A DNA stretch of 64,000 bases from Trachythela sp. YZ-2020 (Eukaryota > Cnidaria > Anthozoa > Malacalcyonacea > Clavulariidae), in assembly GCA_016169945.1 (NCBI GenBank), contig JADLSH010000363.1:868001-932000 (forward strand). The letters are read 5' to 3'. Both the position numbers and the translations under genes were made by a program. Positions 10,395 through 21,900 of the stretch are shown piece after piece. The notes under the pieces were generated by a model. The model was not told where the DNA came from, made no database searches, and was given only the letters and a program-made list of their open reading frames with translations. The number at the start of each line of letters is the position of its first letter. Positions within the stretch are counted from its first letter, which is position 1.

Positions 10395-11605
10395 AATTGC
10401 AGTTGAATCATAACACGTAGCTGAGACTGGAAGAATTAAAATATGCATATCGAAGTATTCAACATTTCAACTGTTCAATCATTTCAATATGCAAAAATTG
10501 CTCGAAGGACAATTATTTTCCTCACGGTTGACTCGCTTTAAGTTAGAAAATGTATTCCCTCAAGTGCACGTTTATTTATTTTGCTTACACAGAAGACAGT
10601 TCTATTGTGGCTATATGTGAAACACAAATGAATAATGGAACAGTTGAATACTTTGATATGCATACTATAATTCTTCCAGTCTTAGGCCCCGTCTACACGT
10701 ATCCGGATTCGTTTGTATCCGCAAACATTTTGTTGCGGATTCAAAAGTTTACGCGTCCACACGTATCCAGATTCGTTGCGTTTTCGAGCGTCCACACGTA
10801 TCCGCGAAAACGATACGAATACGCTAGAATTGCTTACAGAGCATGCGCTGTCACAAATGATGAGCCCGCGATGTAGTTGGCTAGTTGCTGTAACACGTGT
10901 TGTATTCATAGCGTGGTTATTTCGGAAAGTAAACATGTCGAATTCTGTAGAAAAAGCTATTAAATCAAGGTCATCAAATAAAAAAAGTAAGAGTGAGCCC
11001 TTTGTGTGGACAGATGATGAAGTGGACCTTCTACTAAGCGTCGTGTTAGAGTATAAAGTCGCGAGGACACTTTGGCGCTTTTTGTTTAGGCGTTTTAAGG
11101 CCACATTTCTAGCAACTGGCATTGCAGGAAGCCGTACTAGTGCCGCACGCTTTCTTTCATAGTCAGCCTGGTAATTTAGAATCGCAACATTCAACTGAAT
11201 AAGGCAATAATGCTCGAAATTATCCCAGTTAAAATCGATAGAATCGCTTATCTCCGATGTGCCATTTTGCTTTAGTAAAGCTCGCGCTAGCATAATCGTG
11301 GACTGGATTCTACAATTTAGAGTGGGTGTTGAGTGGGTGGATATTAAATTTCATCGATTTACGTCATCGTTTTCAAATCGTTGCGGTTACAGTGCGTCCA
11401 CACGTATCCGGATTCGTTGCGTTTTCAAAAGTTTCCACTCTGGAGAGCGTTTTCAAAAGTTTGCGGTTACGGTTTGCGTTTTCGCTGGATACGTGTGGAC
11501 GGTAAGCGTAACCGCAACAAAATGTTTGCGGATACAAACGAATCCGGATACGTGTGGACGGGGGCCTTAGCTACATGTTATGATTCAACTGCAATATTAT
11601 CCCGA
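10395..11605. mobile_element. Older palindromic element split by a Harbinger insertion
   Basis: The left arm 10395-10478 is the inverted copy of 10636-10681 joined to 11570-11605. The right arm is interrupted at AGTC/TTA by the element at 10685-11566. The left arm shows the uninterrupted version (AGTCTCAGCTAC-type), which documents the target site. The family is not identified. Confidence 0.6.
10685..11566 (+). mobile_element. PIF/Harbinger-like element with remnant Myb/SANT ORF
   Basis: The terminal inverted repeats begin GGCCCCGTCTACACGTATCC, and TTA is duplicated at 10682-10684 and 11567-11569. Motifs like TCCACACGTATCCG recur internally in both orientations. The plus-strand frame at about 10935-11160 encodes MSNSVEKAIK, then PFVWTDDEVDLLLSVVLEYK, which looks like the start of a Myb/SANT-type Harbinger accessory protein. 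The rest of that protein is lost. The overlapping minus-strand frame is treated as a shadow. Confidence 0.75.
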
Positions 11606-11714
11606 CGCAGAACGCGTCATTTGGATGCGCAGTCGAAACTCCGAATTGGCTTATATGCAAAATGCCTGTTTTTAAGGATAATCGTTGAAAGTGCCACGTG
11701 TCACAGATGCAAAA

Positions 11715-12590
11715 ATGGCAAACTTGAGGTGCGTGGAAGATTACCATACCTATTTTGACCCAAAAACCTACCTAGAATTGTTTTACAAACAATTCAAACA
11801 GGGTGAAAATGATGATTGGTCTACGTTGCCGTTTGTTAAAGCATTTCACGATTTTTTGTCGAATTTTAAGGCACCAACAGACACGGAAGTTCGGTATCTC
11901 GAGTTTGGTGGTGGGCCTTCTATAGCCAACCTTGTTATTGCCTGCCCAATAGTGGATCATTTTGTGTTTGCCGAGTATACAGAAGCAAACAGGCAAGCAG
12001 TGAAATCGTGGATTGCTGGCGATCCTGAGGCCCACGACTGGACGCCTTTAATTGAAATCGTTGTTCTAGATCTTGAACAAGGTAACGAAACCTCTGCAGA
12101 AAGTTCTGCTGTGTTAACAGACAAAGAGAAGCTCGACAGTGTACTCAATCGTGCTGGTGAACTCAAGCAAAAAATAAAATCAATTGTACCCTGTGATGTG
12201 ACCAAAACACCAATAGTTCACCTCGAGCTTGATGATGTTGCCAAACCGTTTGATATTGTGTCCACTAGTTTGTGCCTGGAATCATGCGTGTCGTCTGAAG
12301 TGCACTACAAGAATACTGTCGCAGAACTTGGCAAATTACTTAAACCAAACGGCTACCTATATATGAACGGTGTGCTAGAGGGGACGTTCTATGCTGTAGG
12401 CAAAGAAAGGTTTTATGGTTTTCCCCTAACTGAGAAAATGGTAAAAGAAGCAATGAATGAAGCAGGAATAGAAATTGAAAATTTTGTAACAATTCTAAAC
12501 AATACCTCAGAAGGCTCAGACGGCGCAGAAAGATCAGAAGTATCTGACGGTAAAGCTTTATTTTACACTTATGGCAGAAAAATTGTGTAA
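11715..12590 (+). CDS. NNMT/PNMT/TEMT-family methyltransferase, copy D
   Basis: An intronless 291-aa frame from MAN; an ATG at 11685 would add ten residues. The family landmarks are present ([42 protein letters not shown]). Near the C-terminus it carries an insertion of about nine residues (EGSDGAERSEVSDG region) absent from the other copies. It ends 334 bp before, and convergent with, the true 3' end of the acetyl-CoA synthetase gene. It is therefore the likely source position for the leftward copies, which drag along pieces of that gene. Confidence 0.9.
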   Translation: MANLRCVEDYHTYFDPKTYLELFYKQFKQGENDDWSTLPFVKAFHDFLSNFKAPTDTEVRYLEFGGGPSIANLVIACPIVDHFVFAEYTEANRQAVKSWIAGDPEAHDWTPLIEIVVLDLEQGNETSAESSAVLTDKEKLDSVLNRAGELKQKIKSIVPCDVTKTPIVHLELDDVAKPFDIVSTSLCLESCVSSEVHYKNTVAELGKLLKPNGYLYMNGVLEGTFYAVGKERFYGFPLTEKMVKEAMNEAGIEIENFVTILNNTSEGSDGAERSEVSDGKALFYTYGRKIV

Positions 12591-12923
12591 AAAGTGACAG
12601 TCAGCGCAAGTTTTGGACAAGTAGTATTTGAATCTATAATTTGATATAACAAAAATAATGAATATATAGTTATGTTTGTCAAGTGCAGTAGTAAAATATA
12701 TAGGCATGCACATAATCTCAGACTGAGCTTGAAGATTAGCAAAATATATATTAGACCAATAAATTTCATATTCTACCTGAATAATTATATTTACAGTATT
12801 TACCTAAATAATTATATCATCAATATATGTAAGGTGTAGCAGTTCCTAATGAATAAAATACTTTAAAATTTTACCTTATTTGTTCCTTGCTTTCCCCATG
12901 CAAAGGAAGTTTTGACCAAGCTT

Positions 12924-15900
12924 CTAATTTAATTGAACTAACTTCTTATGCTCATTAACAATTCCTTCTACGACCGAAGGTTCTGCTAAAGTGGAAACAT
13001 CACCTAAATCTTCAAATTCGTTAGCTGCTACTTTCCGTAGAATACGTCGCATGATCTTTCCCGACCGTGTTTTGGGAAGTCCTGGGGCTACCTAAATAGG
13101 CGAAGAAAACCTTGGCCGTTGGTCCTTAGAACCCTTTAATATAACCGGGCTCGCGCCACTTTGTGCGATTTGTCTTGTACAAAGATATTTAACTTACTTA
13201 ACCTTTCAAACTTTGAAACGGCCAAAAATTTGACCTTAGTCTTAAAACGACGGTTGAATTCATTGCGTTCACATAAAGTAACCGTACATTTAGGATTAAT
13301 ACAAGGGGTTTAATTTCAAATACCTGAATTATTTCTGGCGCAGCAAATGAACCAATTTCTTTTTTGACAAGTTCTTTGAGCTGCAAACGTAGATCTTTAG
13401 ACGTGACCGTAGCGTGGTCTTTCAAGGTCACGTATGCGTAAATACCTGAGGAATTAACCAAAAGAGAGTGAGCCTCTGCTAGTGGGTATTAGCATAGACT
13501 ATCGATAGTCTATGGTATTAGCAAATTCATTACTTTGCTTTAAATGATGACTAGATGTAATGATGTACCTTCGCCTTTAATATCATGTGGGAAGCCAACC
13601 ACTGCACTCTCGGCAACGTCTGGATGGTTATCCTAAAACAAATACATTAATTTGCATGAAAGGATGTTGGTAGCACGTGATTAGTGCATGTGCTTTCACT
13701 TCTGTGAATGGGATTCTATTCCTGCAATATGCAGTTGTCTGATTATAATTTCTCCTCAGTCGCATGTGAGAAGAATGCTTCCAGTTTGACTCTACCAAAC
13801 ACTGCAGGTTTTCTCCGGGTACACCGGTTTCCTCTTGTAGCAACACTGGACAAAAGAGATGGCCCTTACTGGTCCAGTAGGAAGAACAGTTTAGAACTAG
13901 TATCGCTATGCAGCAAATAAAGTTAGTTTACTGAACAGTTCCTTCTGGAGTAACGCTGGACTAATAAAAGATGCCTTTACAGGACCTCTAGGTAGAAGGT
14001 CTGATAGAGACATCCAGTATAAATACGTCAGTTTAGTTAAGTATCACACAGTAAACGCCTCTGAGAATCTATTATTTCATTTCTTTATTAGTTACCAGGC
14101 CATACCTACCAAGGCATCCTCGATTTCAGCCGTTCCTAAGCGATGTCCACTTATGTTGATGACGTCATCAACTCTACCAGTTATCCTATAGTGGCCATCT
14201 TCGTCCCTCAATGCTCCATCACCAGTGAAATAGTAACCTGCAACATTTTACAAAATGACAGTAATTACAAAAATACAGTACGGTCAAACCTTTCAATACG
14301 GACACCAAAGGAACAGGGCAAAATATTCGTATTAGAGAGATGTCCGTTTTATAGAGGTCACCACGATAACGTCACTTTTAAAACTCGCTGGAAATTTTAA
14401 GTGTTCGTTTAAAGTGCTACTAACCCCAAAAATTATTTTTGTATATGTGTAGTATTTGTATCATTCTGAGAAGAAATGTAATATATCTTTATAGTAAAAA
14501 TCCTCATATTATTTAACTTTTTCACTCTCAAAGTTACCGGATATGATGTCACTAGGTGAATTGTAAATTAGTTTTCCTTTGTTTTTTGATGCTAAAATTC
14601 ATCTAATGACATCATATCCGGAAACTTTGACAGTGAAAAAGTCGATCAAGATGAGGATTTTTACTATAAAGATATATTGCATTTCTTCTCAGAATGATAC
14701 AAGTATTACACATATACAAAAATAATTTTGGGGGTTAGTAGCACTTTAAAATTGATTAATATACCGTACTACAATATACATTGTATATCTCAATGACATT
14801 CTGTTGTATACGAATCACTATTTTTCAAGTACTTTTAGCGAAACGTACAATACATGTTTCGTGTAATTGTAAAGAGGAAATTAAATAACATGCACAAACT
14901 ATCACCACTTAATCACTTGTGTGTCTGTAATAAACGGGTTATATTTATACGTCTTTTCTCTCTGGGACAGCAGTTAGTGACCATTGTCCGTAATAGAGGC
15001 TCCAGTATTATTAAAGGTTATTTTGTAAGAAAATATAGATGAGAGTTAGGTCAAGACATAGAAAGCTGTCCGTATTAGAAAGGTGTTTATTGCAAGAAAA
15101 GAAATTGCAGGGTGAAAGAGAGTGAAGGAAAATTTCATATAGTAAGAATGGAAATTTTGCTGAAACAAAGTGGAAACATTTGGGATATATATCTATATAG
15201 ATCAGTGAGATACTTGACAAATATAGATTTATTATCAAATTATAAATTCAAATTAATATTTGTAGTATTTATGCTCAATGCTTGTGCTGACTGTCACTTT
15301 TACACAATTTTTCTGCCATAAGTATGAAATAACGCTTTACAGTCAGATACTTTCGAGTAATTTACTGGAATTGTTACAAATTTTTCAATTTCTATTCCTG
15401 CTTCATTCATTGCTTCTTTCACCATTTTCTCACTTAGAGGAAAGGTATAAAACTTTTCTTTGCTGACAAAATAGAAAGTCTGCTCTAGCACACCGTTCAT
15501 ATATAGGTAGCCATTTGGTTTAAGTAATTTGCAAAGTTCTGTGACAGTATTCTTGTAGTGCACTTCAGATGACACGCATGCTTCCAGGCACAAACTTGTG
15601 GACACAATATCAAATGGTTTGGCAACATCATCAAGCTCGAGTTGAACTATTGGTGTTTTGGTCACATCACAGGGTACAATTGATTTGATTTTTTGCTTGA
15701 GTTCATCAGCACGATTGAGTACACTGTCGAGCTTCTCTTTGTCTGTTAACACAACAGGACATTCTGCAGAGGTTTCGTTTATACTTTCATCGATAATGCC
15801 TTGTTCAAGCTCTAGAACAACGATTTCAATTAATGGCGTCCAGTCGTGGGCCTCCGGGTTGCCAGCAATCCACAATTTCACTGCTTGTCTGTTTGCTTCT

Positions 15901-18900
15901 GTATACTCGGCAAACACGATATGATCCACTTTTGGGCAGGCAAAAACAAGGTTGGCTATAGAAGGCCCACCACCAAACTCGAGGTGTCGAACTTCCGTGT
16001 CTGTTGGTGCCTTAAAATTCGACCAAAACTCGTGAAATGCTTTAACAAATGGCACCACAGATCCATCATCATTTTCCCCCTCTTTGAATTTTTTATAAAA
16101 TAATTCTAAGTAGGTCTTTGGGTCAAAATAGGTATGGTAATCTTCCATGTACCTTGCGTTTGCCATTTTGAATTCTTCAAATTTGATATTGTGTCAAGGA
16201 TTTATCCTTAAAAATAGGCATTTTGCACCATTTGTGAAACCCGGATTTTCCATGACCGCCAATTTGCCAAATAATGAATGATAGATATATCATATTGCTC
16301 ATAATTTATGACTATCTAGTTGATTTTCAAAGTTATAAATACAGGACATGACCACGTCAAGCAGAAATCATCGGAAATCCCTTAGGGAATTTTTGGAAAA
16401 ACTAAGGACGTTTAGAACTGTTACCAAGGAATTCGTAGCCTTTGGATATAGTCCTAAACACTGTACGTACATGAAGTATACACCTGAAATCTAAAATGGC
16501 AGACAATGGTTGTTTAAACTATTTTCGCCAAAATATTTGTACATCCGTATAGTTTTGGGGCAAATCAAGAAGTCTAACATAGTGATTATTACAGTGAATC
16601 AATTTGGTCTCGATAACTAAAATAACTATTGGGAATATCTGAAAAATATCAGGAAACTTTGTGTTAATAAATTAAATGAAGAGCTGTCCATATTAGAGGT
16701 GTCCGTATTAGAGAGGTCCGTATTAGAGAGGTCCGTATTAGAGAGATGTCTGTATTAGAGATGTGTCCGTATTAGAGAGATGTCTGTATTAGAGAGATGT
16801 CTGTATTAGAGATGTGTCCGTATTAGAGAGATGTCTGTATTAGAGAGATGTTTGTATTAGAGAGATGTCTGTATTAGAGAGGGGTCTATATAAGAGAGAT
16901 GTCCGTATTAGAGAGGGGTCTGTGTGACTGTATAAGAGAGATATGTCCATATTAGAGAGATGCCCGTACGAGAGAGGTTTCCGTATCAGAGAGATGTGCT
17001 GTCTATATTGGTAAGCTATAAGGAAAGATGTGGCTGTATAAAAGTAGTTAAATTCAATATAGATTGTCCAAAACTAGAAACTAGAAAGTGAACTATTTAC
17101 CTGGAAAGTCTGTATAATAAGTTTCCAAGTATCTTCGGTGATCTCCGTAAACAGTTCGGGCCATGCTCGGAACGGAACCACGGATGCACAAGTTGCCCGA
17201 AACATTATTTCCATGCAGCTCAACTCCCTAAAACAAAAATTGTCCCAAAGGACTTCAAAGCTAGAACATCGTTCCTAAAGGCAAACCTGGATCAAACGAC
17301 ACGCAAGGTCTTTAAGAAAGAAGAAGTACCTCGCTATCCAAGAGAACAGGTTCAACGCCAAAAAATGGTCTCGTTGCAAACTCTGGTTTGGGTGTCGAGT
17401 TGTCTGCTGATGGTCTGGGCGCGATAAATATACCGCCAGTCTCTGAAAAAATACATTTGAAACTACGCAACAGTTTGCCCACTCTTGGAAACAAAGTTTC
17501 CACAATCATGTTGCCAAGTTTGCCCAGCTTTGGGAAACATGGCTAAGAAACAATATTTCCTGGTTTGCCCACCTTTGGGAAACATGGCTAGGAAACAGTA
17601 TTTCCTGGTTAGCCCACCTTTGGGAAACATGGCTAGAAAACAATGTTTCCTGGTTTGTCCACCTTTGGGAAACATGGCTAGGAAACAGTATTTCCTAGTT
17701 TGCCCACCTTTGGGAAACATGGCTAGAAAACAGTGTTTCCTGGTTTGTCTACCTTTGGGAAACATGGCTAGGAAACAATGTAGAAGCAATAGTGTTTCTA
17801 AGTTTATCTCGGTGGCCCTGCCCCTTGCTTGGAAGCATGGGCTCGTGTAGCATGAAGATTCGTGATTATATCATTTTGCAGTCTTGTACGCGGTACCTGT
17901 TTGCCACCACGTATCCACAACTGTGCATCTTTCCTCCCCAACAACTTCATTGTACCAATGCCAGGCATCAGCGTTGATTGGTTCTCCCACTGAAACGAGG
18001 AATATAGCCTTATAGGGCGAGTTGCTAGCCTGTGTCACCATAAACAAACCAGAAGACGCAGGTTTGTGATAAAGAAGATAGCGAATTATAATTATTAGAT
18101 CATATGAGATACTATTTTACTGCATTTGTCCAGTGTAAGTTCTGGATGTGTCTTTGTTTTGCACTGTCACATCTTCAATCATACTTTTATCAAAGAAACT
18201 TCGTTGTAAAAAGAGCGTCTAAGAGAGGTTAACTGAATTCTGATATTTGCCCGTATTTTTGATATTTGCCCGTAAGGCCATGTTACACGAGGCAATTTTC
18301 GCTGCAATTTACAACGCAATTTCGGACGCAGATCGATGTTAGGTAAAAAGAATATTCGCAGAGAAATTGTGGGCACCAATCTCGTTTTACTTTGCCGATA
18401 TTTTACTTTACGAAACATGCCCAGAAGGCAACAAAGAAATAAATGAAAATATCGGTGAAGTGAAACGCGGGCCATGTTTACCGTTTTTCTGTCCATACAT
18501 TGAACATAGCTTTGTACATAGCGTTGCAAGTTAGTTGCAGCAAAAATTTCCCCGCGAGACATGGCCTTTAAAGAATAGTATTTATAAATTAAAGGTTTCA
18601 TTATGAGTTTCATAACCATAGTTACCAAGTTACACGCTTTTTGGGTATTCTTACAAGGTTGAAAAAATCATCCGATGAATAGTGCAATCCGGCCTTCGTG
18701 CAACCGGTACGAAGATTTACTGTACCTGTCCCAAGAACTCGTAGAGAAGACCTGTCATACTTCTTCACCCAGTCATCCTCATATTTAAGCAGAAGTCGCA
18801 TCGCCGTTGGCGCGCCATAAAACTGGTTTATTTTCAATCTTTCCACTGTTTCCCAGTATCGGCCCGGGTCGGGGTAGGTCGGAACGCTCTCGAACAGCAC

Positions 18901-21900
18901 GGAGGTAGCGCCGTTTGATAAAGGGCCATATACAACATACGAGTGGCCTGTGATCCAACCAATATCAGCAACACAACTGAATATATCTCCTGGTTCGTAA
19001 CCAAACACATACTGAAAGAAAGTATGGGGACCAAATCATGTTGGACGATGTGAAATAGTCTGAATCTATCTTGTCGTTTGTGTGCTCTCTATGCAAATCA
19101 GTCTTTAATGATTGCAGAGGTATATCGACACTCTATTACATCGGTCACCTTGATATGTTCACGACCGTTACAACTAAATGGAAACCAGGCTTATTACAAA
19201 GCAGCAGATGGCGATGAACTTCAAAAATATTGACACTTAAAGGAGCAAGCAAATTAAAGTGAATCTCTTGTATCTATTTGCTACCATAACCATTTTCTCA
19301 CTTCAATAACTGCCCGTGGTTGACCACCATTACATTACATTACATTACTCAGCTCAGTCCCCATTGGGGCTTGTCAGTGACCAATTACATCAAGTATCTC
19401 GCTTACCTATATTATGTACTTAGCCTACATTATTTATTTTTACAATTGCGATATTACTCATAATCTGTCTATCCTAACCCACCCAGTCAACTTTCCCTAT
19501 GGGAGGAAACCGGAGTGCCCGGAGAAAACCCACGACTTTCGACAGAGCGTTGACTTACTCTTTTCACATGAGTGTGATGAGTAAAGTCCTCAACGAGAAT
19601 CGAACTCAAGACTCAGAGGTGAAAGGCGCTTGCTCTGACGACTGCACAACCGAAGCCACCATCTGCTGTACGATAGTGCTTAAGCCGTGGTACACATCAA
19701 GCCTTGGCCTGGCCAGGTTTTCGCATTCAACCAAACAGCGTTGAATGTGTGGTCTCTCCCCAGCTGACTCGAAAGCAACTGGAAAGCTCGATTGTAGAGC
19801 GTCATTCCGGTACCCCAAAATAATCTGGCGTTATCAGACAAAGTAAAATTTGAACGTAGTGCGCATTAGGGTGCATCGCACTTTTATGCTTTAACAACTA
19901 ACAAAAAGCATGGACAGAAAACATTTTCCTGTTCAGCGTTGACGTTCCCGTCGTGTAATCGGAAGTTCTCAAACGATAACGCAGTGCGCAATAGGGTCCA
20001 TCGCACGTTAATGAGTTAATTGTCTGTGCAGTGTAAATTAAACGTAATTACAATTTTCTGTCTAACAGCTCAAATATGTACCTCTATCAATTCTATCTGA
20101 ACTGTATATATGTCGGTTCAATAGACAGTTGTTACGTACTTGAAATGTGAGATTGGTATACAGTAGATATCCTGCTTGAGAATGTTGAATTCCTTTTGGT
20201 TTCCCTGTGCTCCCAGACGTATATAGTAAGAATAACATATCCTCGCTGTTCATTGGTTCAACAGCACATTCAGCGCTCTCTTCTGACATTGCCTAGTGCG
20301 AGAATACACTTTTAACACCAGGGAATTTCACTATAAATGTGTAAAATAACTAACACTGATTTGGGCTGAAGGGCTGAGTTTCTAATACACCAACTTTTGC
20401 GTAGAAGCACTTTAGTCAAAGACATGTTAGGTCAAAGACAAGCTCTATGTTTGTTACCTCTTCTAAAGGAATATCCTTTTTGCCCATAGGCACATCAGCA
20501 CCAGTTCTTGACATGACAAAAACATGTCTCACACCTGAGCACTTGCTCACTGCCTCGTCCACTGTTCGTTTTAAATCAATTGTCTTTCCACCACGCACAC
20601 CTTGATCAGCAGTAATTACAGTTTCTGCTCCAGCTAAAGAAAGATTAACCCATTAAATAATTAAATGGAGTGCATTGCTGCTTAATGGGTTAATGAAGAT
20701 AAAGGGAATCAATAGTCACTTTGTGACTATCTGGTGCCGCAGCCACATATGGTGATTAACCTGTTATATTAAATTAACCAATTAACGCTCGACAGTAAAA
20801 TATCAAAGTACTAATTACATTGAGATATCATTGCAGCTTAATAGGTAACAAGAGACATGGACAGATATTCTGGTTAACCCATTATGCTATCGACCAGTAG
20901 GTACAGTAATCTCAAATTCCAGCTGTTGGGGTCCTAGTACTGAGGTGAGGATCATGGGTGCCAAGAATCTCAATGGCTGGAATCTGAGCCTAACCAGTAG
21001 GCAGGAACTAATATGGTTACTGAAAGTCTGATCACAGTTGTACTAACTTTTCCTGTTTTAATATACTGTAACATTTTTTTGCATATTAACCCATTAGCTG
21101 GCAATGTGCCCAGATGTGCCATACTTTAGTATTTTACTCTGTCTAACACCAGATTTTACTTGTCAGTGGTAGGGTACTGCCAGTTAATGGGTTAATATAT
21201 TACTAACCATCTGTGATACGACTTGCCAGTGCCTCTGCACTAAAGCCAGCAAACACAACACTACAAGCAAAAAATTGAAACTAGCTTATAGAACATGAAC
21301 TTCCATCAAAGCAAATCAAACAGGCTAGTCACGGTACTGTATAAACGTTTGGTTGTGTTTGTTGGTTCATATTTGCTGGTCAATCTGGCTGTCTAATCTG
21401 TTTATCTGTGTACGCCTCTACCTGTCTGTCAGCTAGTTTTTGTATACTTTGTATGCTTGTAAATCTGGATGTCTGTTAAGTACTGATGTTTGTCTTCACC
21501 TGTTTGTCTTCACCTGTCTGGCTTGTGGTCAATTTTTTACTTATTTGTTTGTCCATAGATCTGTTTGTCTGGTAACCTTCTACCTCTCATGACAAGCCAT
21601 TTTTTTGAAACATTGAAATCCTCTGTTTATCTTTCAGGCTGGCACACAAAAACAATGTTTTCCTGTTTCTAGGTGTCAGTCTATTTTGTGATGTGTCTTT
21701 TTGTTTATCTGCATGTGCTTGTAAGCCTGTTTGTCCCAGGGTTTGAGTGGGATGATTTGTGTAACAAAATGTGTAGCAATAGCGTACCTGTGAGCAGCAC
21801 CGATACGAGAACATGCAAGCATGGTGGCAACAGCAAGGGGAGAATTTGGTAGATACATACACACTCTGTCTCCTTTCTTAACACCATGATTTTTCAGCGT

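Noticed and set aside
10682..11293. 203-aa minus-strand ORF
   Set aside because: It overlaps the plus-strand Myb/SANT remnant and reads through the terminal repeats of a Harbinger-like element. No domain is recognised.
4570..12590. Bacterial origin (horizontal transfer) of the intronless methyltransferases
   Set aside because: The motifs match the animal NNMT/INMT family and base composition does not differ from the neighbours. Retroposition or intron loss is simpler.
17463..17850. Repeat-protein ORFs (108 aa minus, 121 aa plus) and a CRISPR-like look
   Set aside because: They are a 45-bp minisatellite inside an ACSS intron. The frames stay open only because 45 is a multiple of three, and there are no unique spacers.
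18179..18628. 149-aa minus-strand ORF
   Set aside because: It spans a palindromic MITE in an ACSS intron and shows no domain or splice context.
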